A DNA stretch of 9,301 nt from Methanobacteriota archaeon (GTDB lineage Archaea > Thermoplasmatota > Poseidoniia > Poseidoniales > Poseidoniaceae): positions 1-9,301 of the forward strand of contig NZXL01000056.1 of NCBI GenBank assembly GCA_002697705.1. The letters run 5' to 3'. The notes under the pieces are model-generated. The model did not search any database. It saw nothing but the letters and a program-made list of their open reading frames with translations, and was not told where the DNA came from. Below, piece after piece: positions 1 through 5,699 of this stretch; within the stretch, counting starts at the first letter, position 1, and each line of letters opens with the position of its first letter. The translations under genes were made by a program, and so were the position numbers.

Positions 1-995
1 CCGTGGTCATCATGTCCGTCGTCTCCGTGGTCACCATGTCCGTGATGATCATGATGAGCGTGCCCTCCAAGCATTGGAAGTGCTGCAACTTCAAAGTTAG
101 TGATGTCAGTTGAATCGACTTCAAATTCCACAACATGATGTCCTTCTTCAAGGTGGAAAACAGCAATTGTGGTATCTACTGGGCATCCAGCAGGATTTTC
201 AATTACCTTTTCAGGTTCAGCATGGGCATGTCCATCATGATCTCCGTGGTCATCATGGTCGTCGTGTCCATCATGGTCATCATGTCCATCATCAGTATGG
301 TTGTCGTGTCCATCATCAGTATGGTTGTCGTGGTCATCATCTGCATGGTCATCATGGTCATCATCGCCATGGTCATGCCCTCCAAGAGATGCAGCATCAG
401 CGCCAGGGAAAGTTAAAGTTTGAACTCCTCTTTCTAGATGAATTTCTAGTTCAGATGCTTGACTCTCGTAACTCACCAAGGTATTAGATACTCTTTCTCC
501 TTCATTTAGTTGCTTACATAGGTCACTGACTAGAAGAGATTGGAAATCAGGAGTTGCCTCACCAGTTGGCATTGTGTGGGTAGCATAAGCAGGCGGTGCA
601 TCGGAACCTAGAGTGGCTAATGTATCAGCAACCCATGGCTCAAGATTTAACCCGTGATAGAAAAACACATCGCTATTTGCAAGCCTTACAGTATCTTGTA
701 TAGTAGGTTTATAGTCATGGACTGGGATGTTTGTTGTACTCATCATTTCCACATTAGCAGTAGGCCCAACTATTGCTGAAACAAGTTGAGCAACGTGGTA
801 AGTGGATACCATAATGTTTCCATAATCTGGAATTACAGTTTGATTTGTAGTGTTATTTCCTGTGTCTAAGTTAATATCTGAATCATTATTATCAGATGAA
901 TCATCTGTACTTGCATCATCTTCTAAGCACCCAGCAAGGCTGGAAAAAATCATCAATAAACTTAGCAAAACGGCCCTATGCCAATTAGTCTTCAT
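1..995 (-). CDS. znuA: ZnuA-like zinc-binding lipoprotein of an ABC transporter (C-terminus beyond the left edge)
   Basis: The gene starts at the ATG whose first base is 995, and 331 codons are visible without a stop, so the C-terminus is missing. Residues 1-23 form a lipoprotein signal: a hydrophobic stretch ending in a lipobox L20-A21-G22-C23. An Asp/Ser/Asn-rich linker to about residue 55 would hold the protein off the membrane. Residues 60-125 match cluster A-I metal-binding proteins (ZnuA family): a strand with His67, then PVHDYKPT with His93, then the segment leading to GLNLEPWV (117-122), which parallels the zinc-site region of ZnuA. Residues 205-260 and 310-331 are extremely rich in His and Asp, with an extra segment of about 50 residues between them. 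His-rich loops are known in ZnuA proteins, but two blocks around an insert are unusual. The likely role is capture of zinc, or a similar divalent metal, outside the membrane for an ABC importer. Neither the permease nor the ATPase is in the window. The NikR-like gene is divergent from it. Manganese or another metal cannot be excluded. Confidence 0.85.
   Translation of the reverse strand, partial: MKTNWHRAVLLSLLMIFSSLAGCLEDDASTDDSSDNNDSDINLDTGNNTTNQTVIPDYGNIMVSTYHVAQLVSAIVGPTANVEMMSTTNIPVHDYKPTIQDTVRLANSDVFFYHGLNLEPWVADTLATLGSDAPPAYATHTMPTGEATPDFQSLLVSDLCKQLNEGERVSNTLVSYESQASELEIHLERGVQTLTFPGADAASLGGHDHGDDDHDDHADDDHDNHTDDGHDNHTDDGHDDHDGHDDHDDHGDHDGHAHAEPEKVIENPAGCPVDTTIAVFHLEEGHHVVEFEVDSTDITNFEVAALPMLGGHAHHDHHGHGDHGDDGHDDH
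205..382 (-). repeat. First His/Asp-rich coding block with a perfect 24-bp tandem duplication
   Basis: This stretch encodes residues 205-263 of the zinc-binding lipoprotein, made almost only of His, Asp and Gly with a few Asn and Thr. Bases 284-307 and 308-331 are identical 24-bp copies in tandem, each coding the eight-residue unit GHDNHTDD in the protein frame. The rest is an imperfect series of GAT/GAC-CAT/CAC codons. The product would be a flexible loop able to bind several divalent metal ions weakly. The base repetition creates open shadow frames on both strands that are not genes. Confidence 0.85.
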
Positions 996-1082
996 GGCTC
1001 GGCGTTTTCTATTAACTATTTAATAGATGTTAATAATTAAGAAAAAGCATATTATTATTATTGTAAACCTTTTCGAAGTATC
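996..1082. promoter_or_regulatory. Divergent promoter region between the zinc lipoprotein and NikR-like genes
   Basis: These 87 AT-rich bases separate two divergent starts. On the minus strand a TATA-like element (TTAAATAG, within 1016-1026) is centred about 26 bp before the lipoprotein ATG. On the plus strand ATATTATT (1049-1056) is centred about 30 bp before the regulator ATG, with a purine-rich stretch (GAAAAAG, 1041-1047) in the place of a BRE. Neither start has a Shine-Dalgarno sequence. Both spacings fit archaeal leaderless transcription. The positions are read directly; the promoter function is inferred. Confidence 0.6.
1011..1034. promoter_or_regulatory. Palindromic operator candidate for the NikR-like regulator
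   Basis: The outer arms ATTAAC (1011-1016) and GTTAAT (1029-1034) are exact reverse complements 12 bp apart. Inside lies an 11-bp inverted repeat, CTATT-T-AATAG (1016-1026). NikR-type regulators bind inverted repeats separated by a longer spacer (GTATGA-N16-TCATAC in E. coli). This element differs in sequence and spacing but sits where a repressor would block the lipoprotein TATA box. Chance palindromes are common in AT-rich DNA, so confidence is moderate. Confidence 0.45.
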
Positions 1083-1511
1083 ATGAGCCGAATCATATCA
1101 TTGAGCGTAGACAATGAATTTGCTAATAGCTTAGACATTTTAATTGAAAAATCTGGATATAAAAACCGTAGTAGATTCCTGCGTGATGCCGCCTTATTTT
1201 TTGCTGAAATGCAACAAAAAGGTGAATTGATGAATATGGATGGCAATTTGACAGTGGAAGGTCATTTGGTAGTCTATTACCAGCATGGTAGTGAGCAAAA
1301 ACTGATGGTTAGTCGTTCAGGTGAAATTGAAGTAGCTGCTTATCACCATAGTAGCAGACTTGGCCATTCGTGTCATTCTAGTGTAGACGTAGTTCACGTC
1401 AAGGGAACTGCAGAACATGTCCGTTCAGTATTCAAACAACTTAACAACACGCCCAATGTCGATAAAGTCTCCTTTATCAGTGCTCCAATGCGTGAAGAGG
1501 ATTGTTGTTGA
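1083..1511 (+). CDS. NikR/CopG-family ribbon-helix-helix metal-responsive regulator
   Basis: This 142-aa protein has the length and two-domain layout of NikR. Residues 3-40 form the ribbon-helix-helix DNA-binding domain: strand RIISLSVD, helix NEFANSLDILIEKSG, a turn with NRS, then helix RFLRDAALFFAEM. Residues 58-136 resemble the ACT-like regulatory domain, including VHVKGTAEHV (104-113), which parallels the VLKG...V segment of NikR. Candidate metal ligands are His88, His89, His95, Cys97, His98 and His105, with a Cys141-Cys142 tail. Aligned by eye, the position of the classical NikR nickel-ligand Cys is Ser100, so the site is not canonical. It probably acts as a homodimer or tetramer repressing or activating metal-uptake genes. 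The divergent zinc lipoprotein gene is the obvious target, and self-regulation is possible. It ends 4 bp from the convergent helicase gene. I do not use the symbol nikR because nickel specificity is doubtful. Confidence 0.85.
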   Translation: MSRIISLSVDNEFANSLDILIEKSGYKNRSRFLRDAALFFAEMQQKGELMNMDGNLTVEGHLVVYYQHGSEQKLMVSRSGEIEVAAYHHSSRLGHSCHSSVDVVHVKGTAEHVRSVFKQLNNTPNVDKVSFISAPMREEDCC

Positions 1512-1515
1512 TCAT

Positions 1516-2880
1516 TTATTTAGAATCGCGAGATTGATTTCTCCTAGAACGATTATTGTTTGAACGAGGTCTTTGATTATTATTTCGTTTTGAGTTATTG
1601 TTATACCTCTTTGGTTTTGACCTAGAACCGTTTTTTGAATTCTTTTTACCTTGATTTTTCTGCTTATTTCTGTTGTTTGGTTTTTTGTTTGAAGGTTTCT
1701 TCTGTTTGATTTTACCAGGCTTTTGGTCAGGTTTAGGTATTGCACCAGAGAAATGGAACTCATGACCTATGTCCGTATCGATTTCACGACCAATCAATTG
1801 TTGGATGCCAACTAAATAACCAGATTCAGATTCATCACAAAAACCGTATGCAATTCCAGAACGACCTGCTCTTGCGGTTCTTCCTATTCGATGTACATAA
1901 CTCTCAGGTTCATTGGGTAAATCATAATTAAAAACATGAGTAATACCATCGACATCAATACCACGACTAGCAATATCTGTGGCTACTAAAATTGCAATAC
2001 TTCCATTCTTGAATCCTGCTAAGGCTTTTGTTCTTGCTCCTTGGCTTTTGTTTCCATGTATTGCAGCCGCGTTAATTCTACTTTGGTCAAGTTGTTTTAC
2101 CAACCTATTTGCACCATGTTTAGTACGTGTAAATACAATCCCACATCTCACTTTTTCTTCTTTGATTAGATTGACTAGTAACCTTCGTTTGTCAGCCTTA
2201 CGGACAAACATAATTTTCTGTTTTATCCTATCTACTGTTATTTCTTTTGGACTCACATCAATCATAATGGCATTGTGAAGAAATGAGCCTGCTAAATCAG
2301 CAATAGATTTAGGCATAGTAGCGCTGAATAAAAGATTTTGACGTCGTTTAGGTAGTAACTTTAGAACTTTTTTAATATCTCTGATAAATCCCATATCTAG
2401 CATTCTATCCGCTTCATCTAATACGAAAAACTCGACTCTTGTTATATCGATATGACCTTGATTAATCAAATCAAGTAATCTCCCAGGTGTTGCAACTAAA
2501 ACATCAATTCCTTTTTGCAACGCTCTTACTTGTGGATTTTGATTCACTCCACCGAATATGACTTTGTGCCTAATATCCAAGTGTTCGCCATAAGCCGAAA
2601 ACCGTTCACCTATCTGTGCTGCTAACTCTCTGGTTGGGGAGAGAATTAAGGCTTTAATGTGCCTTTTCCCTTGTGTTTTTGAGCGGCTCATAATCTGTAA
2701 TACAGGCAATGCGAATGCAGCGGTTTTACCAGTTCCTGTTTGTGCCACGCCAAGTACATCTCTTCCTGCAAGTAGAGGAGGAATAGATTGTTCTTGAACA
2801 GGTGTTGGAGTTGTATATCCTTCCGACTCAACAGCTTCTAGAAGTTTCTTGGACAAGCCAAGGGATTCAAAATTTTTCAT
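1516..2880 (-). CDS. rhlE: DEAD-box ATP-dependent RNA helicase, RhlE type
   Basis: This 454-aa protein carries the full set of DEAD-box motifs in order: Q motif around Gln29 (TPTPVQ), Walker A AQTGTGKT (46-53), PTRELAAQ (82-89), TPGR (131-134), DEAD (155-158), SAT (186-188), the motif IV region FTRTKHGA (250-257), ATDIASRGID (300-309) and HRIGRTARAG (330-339). It unwinds RNA with ATP and probably serves ribosome assembly, RNA turnover or cold adaptation. The core closely resembles bacterial RhlE, including HGNKSQGARTKALAGF after motif IV. From about residue 384 to the end the chain is a disordered, strongly basic tail of Lys, Arg, Asn, Gln and Ser, a common RNA-binding extension. Upstream, a GGAG (2893 down to 2890) lies 9 nt before the ATG, and an AT-rich TATA-like stretch (2909-2920) lies about 33 bp before it. 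Assignment to the DEAD-box family is certain; the RhlE subgroup is likely. Confidence 0.95.
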   Translation of the reverse strand: MKNFESLGLSKKLLEAVESEGYTTPTPVQEQSIPPLLAGRDVLGVAQTGTGKTAAFALPVLQIMSRSKTQGKRHIKALILSPTRELAAQIGERFSAYGEHLDIRHKVIFGGVNQNPQVRALQKGIDVLVATPGRLLDLINQGHIDITRVEFFVLDEADRMLDMGFIRDIKKVLKLLPKRRQNLLFSATMPKSIADLAGSFLHNAIMIDVSPKEITVDRIKQKIMFVRKADKRRLLVNLIKEEKVRCGIVFTRTKHGANRLVKQLDQSRINAAAIHGNKSQGARTKALAGFKNGSIAILVATDIASRGIDVDGITHVFNYDLPNEPESYVHRIGRTARAGRSGIAYGFCDESESGYLVGIQQLIGREIDTDIGHEFHFSGAIPKPDQKPGKIKQKKPSNKKPNNRNKQKNQGKKNSKNGSRSKPKRYNNNSKRNNNQRPRSNNNRSRRNQSRDSK

Positions 2881-3070
2881 CTTAGTGTTCTCCGATGGGT
2901 GTTGGAAAATTAATGATAATTCCCTTCCCTAACATAAGACCGTTCTCCTTCTTACCTTAAACAAGATTGGTGTATTCAACTACAACCAGTGCCATCTTGG
3001 TTCAATTCTCAATAACGGGAACTACCATGTGTTCTCGATTCTATTTACTGTTGATTAATCAAATCTATGA
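2881..3070. other. Intergenic gap between the cytochrome b561 and helicase genes
   Basis: These 190 bp contain the presumed helicase promoter at the left end (TATA-like ATTATCATTAAT on the minus strand, 2909-2920). At the right end is a perfect 12-bp palindrome, TTGATTAATCAA (3051-3062), just past the stop of the b561 gene. The longest open stretch on the plus strand is about 25 codons and has no family resemblance. I see no RNA gene, repeat or convincing terminator. Confidence 0.5.
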
Positions 3071-3676
3071 TTATTTTTTATTTGAAGAAAAAAATGTTTG
3101 AACTTTATCGTAAACTTTCTCTTCTATAGAAGATATTTTTTTAATTATTTTATTGTCAGTTGGCTTATCTTCTTTCAGTATTGGAACCATTGACGACCAA
3201 ACACCTTCTCCTTTGAGGCGGGAGTAAATCGCTGCTGCAATATGAAGTATGATCAGCATGTAACTGAGATCAGCCACTGCTCCATGTAAATCTAATACGA
3301 AATCCATTATGGTTTGCTCTTCATCAGGAGTTGCATTTACGGTATATCCTTGACTATACAATCCTGCAATCATCAATCCCGTCAGAGGTAGAAGAATGAA
3401 ACAAGCATACATCGCTTTGTGCACAGAACGAGCAAAGTAGTAATGAACGATATGAACAGGTTCTCTCGCCCCTAAGAAAGTCTTGAAACGTCTCATGTAA
3501 GAATATCTTAAAATTACGATTATTAGAAAAATACTAGCAAAAATAATCTCGAAAACAAGAAGTTCTTTGTCTTCAAGTTCCTCTAAAGCATTCACTTGTT
3601 TGAATATACCATACAAGTAGAGAACAATAAAGCTCCAATGAAGTGTCTTGGCGAAAGTGGTGTGAGAATCGTTCAT
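3071..3676 (-). CDS. Cytochrome b561-type integral membrane di-heme protein
   Basis: With the ATG at 3676 the protein has 201 residues. It shows four hydrophobic helices at about 14-28, 40-58, 86-107 and 126-151, and a charged cytoplasmic tail of about 50 residues. Four histidines sit where the bacterial cytochrome b561/Ni-hydrogenase b-subunit family has its heme ligands: His13 (TLHW), His86 (ARSVHKAMY), His131 (DLHG) and His145 (ILHIAAA). The LLPLTGLMIAG stretch in helix 3 is also typical. Such proteins move electrons between quinol and other carriers in the membrane, sometimes relieving superoxide stress; the actual partner is unknown here. An in-frame TTG four codons upstream (3688) could extend the protein. 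I prefer the ATG because a TATA-like GTAAATTA (3708 down to 3701) lies about 28 bp before it, which fits a leaderless start. Confidence 0.85.
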   Translation of the reverse strand: MNDSHTTFAKTLHWSFIVLYLYGIFKQVNALEELEDKELLVFEIIFASIFLIIVILRYSYMRRFKTFLGAREPVHIVHYYFARSVHKAMYACFILLPLTGLMIAGLYSQGYTVNATPDEEQTIMDFVLDLHGAVADLSYMLIILHIAAAIYSRLKGEGVWSSMVPILKEDKPTDNKIIKKISSIEEKVYDKVQTFFSSNKK

Positions 3677-3841
3677 TATGTCTCGCAATTATGGTTTGAT
3701 TAATTTACTTTGTATTAGATGCATCCAATATTTTAGCAAAATATTATTATTTTGTGGAACAATTTGTTAATAAACATCAAATCGTCATTTATTAGTTTGT
3801 CTTAAATATTGAGAAGTTGGCGGATTTATTGTTGATTTAAT
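3677..3841. promoter_or_regulatory. Divergent promoter region between cytochrome b561 and CobW genes
   Basis: This 165-bp AT-rich gap must drive both divergent genes. For the b561 gene a TATA-like GTAAATTA lies on the minus strand at 3701-3708. For the CobW gene, CTTAAATATT (3801-3810) lies about 36 bp before the ATG, suggesting a leader of roughly 10 nt without a Shine-Dalgarno sequence. An 11-bp perfect inverted repeat, AACAA-T-TTGTT (3758-3768), could be an operator, but no second copy was found. Confidence 0.45.
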
Positions 3842-5029
3842 ATGGCTAAGGTGAGGAGAGCAAAAAGAAAAATTCCAGTAACAGTTTTGACAGGCTTTCT
3901 TGGTTCAGGTAAGACTACATTGCTAAATCATATACTTTCAAGTACAGAACACAAGATGAAATTTGCTGTAATTGAAAATGAGTTTGGAGATGTAGGAATT
4001 GATGAAAATATTCTGGTTGAAAGTTCTGAAGAGAGTGTAATAGAAGTCATGAATGGATGTATCTGCTGTACTGTTAGGGGCGATCTTACCGAAGCACTTG
4101 ATAGATTATATGATAGAATTAGAGACTTCGATGGAGTACTAATAGAAACGACAGGTCTTGCAGACCCTGCCCCGGTAGCTCAGACATTCTTTGTCGATGA
4201 TAGGGTCACAGAACGGTATAAATTGGACGGAATAATCACAGTAGTGGATGCAAAACATGCTATTCCTCATATCGATGAAGAAAAGCCGGAAGGAATTGAA
4301 AACGAAGCAGTAGAACAACTTGCATTTGCTGACCGCATAATGTTGAATAAAATCGATCTTGTTAGTGAAGAGGAAATCAAAGAAGTAGAAAAGAAAATTA
4401 AATCGATTAATGCCTTTGCTCCTATTTATCACACACAAAACAGTATTATTGACCCAAAGACCTTGATAGACATTGGTTCGTTTGATTTAGAAAGAACGCT
4501 AAAGATGGATCCAGAATTCCTCGATACCGATGCAGAACACGAGCACGACCAGAGAGTAACCTCGATAAGTTCTAAGTTTGCTGGAGCACTAAATGTCAAT
4601 AAATTAGAAAGATGGATTGGCGATTTAATGCAAAATAAAGCAGAAGATTTGTTTCGTTACAAAGGTGTGTTAGCTGTTAAGGGGATGGACCAAAAATACG
4701 TATTCCAGGGAGTGCATATGCTCTTCTCAGGAGTATTCAGCGAGGAAGTTGCACAATGGAGAAAGGGCGAAAAGCGAGAATGCCGATTTGTTTTTATCGG
4801 CCGTGACCTAGATCATGCGGCTCTTGAAGCTGGACTAATGGAATGTAGGGCTGAAGACCTTCGTTTTAATGTTGGAGACATGGTTTATGCAAATATTGGA
4901 GAATTCACCGAAGGTAAGATTCTCAAATGTTGGGACCAAGGCAATCCATACCGAGTGGAAATTCAAAACGAAGAAAAATCTAATGTTTGGGTTCCTATTG
5001 ATAGCGATGAATTTGTTCGTGCGAAGTAA
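3842..5029 (+). CDS. CobW/COG0523-family metallochaperone GTPase with an extra C-terminal domain
   Basis: This 395-aa G3E-family GTPase has Walker A GFLGSGKTT (18-26), the signature metal-binding CxCC motif C73-I-C-C76, the ETTGLADP segment (102-109), and the guanine-specificity motif NKID (169-172). A short EHEHD stretch (232-236) is a reduced form of the His-rich linker common in the family. Residues 238-335 form the CobW C-terminal domain. COG0523 proteins bind zinc, cobalt or other metals and use GTP hydrolysis to deliver them to client enzymes. About 55 further residues (341-395) follow, beginning FNVGDMVYANIGEFTEGKI and containing NPYRVEI, a beta-rich, SH3-like looking extension not in the minimal family. 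The ATG at 3842 places the P-loop at the usual distance from the N-terminus. The downstream ferredoxin gene begins 25 bp after the stop and is probably cotranscribed. The metal and client cannot be told from sequence; COG0523 members often serve zinc limitation. Confidence 0.93.
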   Translation: MAKVRRAKRKIPVTVLTGFLGSGKTTLLNHILSSTEHKMKFAVIENEFGDVGIDENILVESSEESVIEVMNGCICCTVRGDLTEALDRLYDRIRDFDGVLIETTGLADPAPVAQTFFVDDRVTERYKLDGIITVVDAKHAIPHIDEEKPEGIENEAVEQLAFADRIMLNKIDLVSEEEIKEVEKKIKSINAFAPIYHTQNSIIDPKTLIDIGSFDLERTLKMDPEFLDTDAEHEHDQRVTSISSKFAGALNVNKLERWIGDLMQNKAEDLFRYKGVLAVKGMDQKYVFQGVHMLFSGVFSEEVAQWRKGEKRECRFVFIGRDLDHAALEAGLMECRAEDLRFNVGDMVYANIGEFTEGKILKCWDQGNPYRVEIQNEEKSNVWVPIDSDEFVRAK

Positions 5030-5041
5030 TTTCTTATAATT

Positions 5042-5046
5042 AGGAG
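5042..5046 (+). promoter_or_regulatory. Ribosome binding site deciding the GTG start of the ferredoxin gene
   Basis: AGGAG lies 8 nt before the GTG at 5055. The gene is internal to an operon, so unlike the leaderless first genes it needs a Shine-Dalgarno site. This supports the GTG start and cotranscription with the CobW gene. Confidence 0.6.
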
Positions 5047-5054
5047 TTTTTTCT

Positions 5055-5396
5055 GTGTCTGCCAGTGTTATTGTTTGTGATGGATGCTGTTGTGGTAGAG
5101 TAGAAAAAGGCCACGACAAGGTCCCTATTGAAGAATTGAAGCAGGCTTGGAAAGATAGTGACCTCGAAGGGAGTGATAAGGTGAAACTAACAATTTCAGG
5201 TTGCTTAGGACCTTGTAGTATGCACAATGTATCTTTATTGAAAACAGAGCAGGGGCAGATTTGGTTGGGTAAACTAAGTGAATACGAACACTATCAAGCG
5301 CTTGTAGACTGGGCGGTTGAAGTTAGTAAAACGGACGATCAAGTGGAGATTCCTGAAATATTATTGTCTCACCGATTCGAGCGAAATAGCGTTTGA
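5055..5396 (+). CDS. Small thioredoxin-like [2Fe-2S] ferredoxin associated with CobW
   Basis: This 113-aa soluble protein begins at a GTG with AGGAG 8 nt upstream. It has the pattern of thioredoxin-fold [2Fe-2S] ferredoxins: a first strand ending in a Cys cluster (SVIVCDGCCCGR, with Cys8, Cys11, Cys12 and Cys13), and a later loop ISGCLGPC with Cys50 and Cys54. Four of these six Cys would hold the cluster. The HDKVP...LKQAW segment, the WLG and HYQALVDWA segments and the terminal SHRFER resemble, from memory, a ferredoxin family annotated near cobalamin or CobW genes in bacteria. It starts 25 bp after the CobW gene on the same strand, so the two probably form an operon and may act together in metal insertion or delivery. 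Its electron donor and acceptor are unknown. The ferredoxin fold is well supported; the partnership is inferred. Confidence 0.82.
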   Translation: MSASVIVCDGCCCGRVEKGHDKVPIEELKQAWKDSDLEGSDKVKLTISGCLGPCSMHNVSLLKTEQGQIWLGKLSEYEHYQALVDWAVEVSKTDDQVEIPEILLSHRFERNSV

Positions 5397-5421
5397 ATTA
5401 GGAAATAAAAAAAAACACCGG

Positions 5422-5430
5422 TTCATAAAC
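5422..5430 (+). promoter_or_regulatory. TATA-like element for the small membrane protein gene
   Basis: TTCATAAAC is centred about 26 bp before the ATG at 5452, with no ribosome binding site between them. This fits a leaderless archaeal promoter and supports both the start codon and independent transcription from the CobW operon. It is a single weak match in AT-rich DNA. Confidence 0.4.
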
Positions 5431-5451
5431 CTCCCTTTCCAAATCTAATAC

Positions 5452-5685
5452 ATGGACGGAGTTTTGTCAGACACAAAGAGAATGTTTTCAATTACGAGCC
5501 TTTTCGGCTATGTTCTTGGATTACTAGGAGTATCGATTATTGCAGTTTCGCAGATAGTTACAGCGTTAATACCATTGCTGTTTGCACCATTAGTTTGCAT
5601 CACATTAGGGCTCTTGTTATACAAGTATCAGCCTGTAAATCAAACAATAAATTTGAATTCTGAACCAAATCCAACACAAAGATAA
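5452..5685 (+). CDS. Small membrane protein with two predicted helices, unknown function
   Basis: This 77-aa protein has two hydrophobic segments at about 15-37 and 39-58, joined by a very short turn. A short charged N-terminus (MDGVLSDTKR) precedes them, and a polar Asn/Gln/Pro-rich tail (60-77) follows. No catalytic or metal-binding motif is visible and I do not recognise the family. Reality as a gene is supported by its clean start with a TATA-like element 26 bp upstream, its membrane-protein composition, and its tight convergent end 14 bp from the hydrolase gene on the other strand. A role in the CobW/ferredoxin operon is possible but there is no direct evidence. Confidence 0.6.
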   Translation: MDGVLSDTKRMFSITSLFGYVLGLLGVSIIAVSQIVTALIPLLFAPLVCITLGLLLYKYQPVNQTINLNSEPNPTQR

Positions 5686-5699
5686 TTCGATTTGAAGAA

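Noticed and set aside
205..382. Closely spaced short repeats that could suggest a CRISPR array
   Set aside because: The repeats are contiguous, in frame, differ in length and have no unique spacers; they encode a low-complexity protein loop.
110..487. Plus-strand open frames with His/Gln-rich and Met/Ile/Val-rich products, and a Met/Thr-rich minus-strand frame at 203-397
   Set aside because: They are shadows of the His/Asp codon repeats of the zinc lipoprotein gene, whose own frame is continuous with a signal peptide and family motifs.
1979..2278. 99-codon plus-strand open frame opposite the helicase
   Set aside because: It lies fully inside the DEAD-box gene, which has all its motifs, and its product has no family features.
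3051..3062. Perfect palindrome TTGATTAATCAA after the b561 gene, considered as terminator or operator
   Set aside because: It has no loop and no following T-run on the minus strand, lies away from any start codon, and short AT-rich palindromes are expected by chance.
3677..3688. TTG start four codons upstream for the cytochrome b561 protein
   Set aside because: The ATG at 3676 has a TATA-like element at the leaderless distance, and the added residues have no role in the fold.
3766..3773. GTTAATAA before the CobW gene, matching one arm of the operator candidate at 1029-1036
   Set aside because: The partner arm ATTAAC is absent at the expected distance, so a single AT-rich octamer is not evidence for shared regulation.
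4139..4438. 99-codon minus-strand open frame opposite the CobW gene, and a similar one at 4835-5227
   Set aside because: Both are antisense to well-supported genes and their products look like random reverse translations.
5407..5415. Run of nine A after the ferredoxin gene, considered as a terminator
   Set aside because: Archaeal terminators are T-runs on the coding strand. This run reads as T only on the minus strand, where no gene ends nearby.
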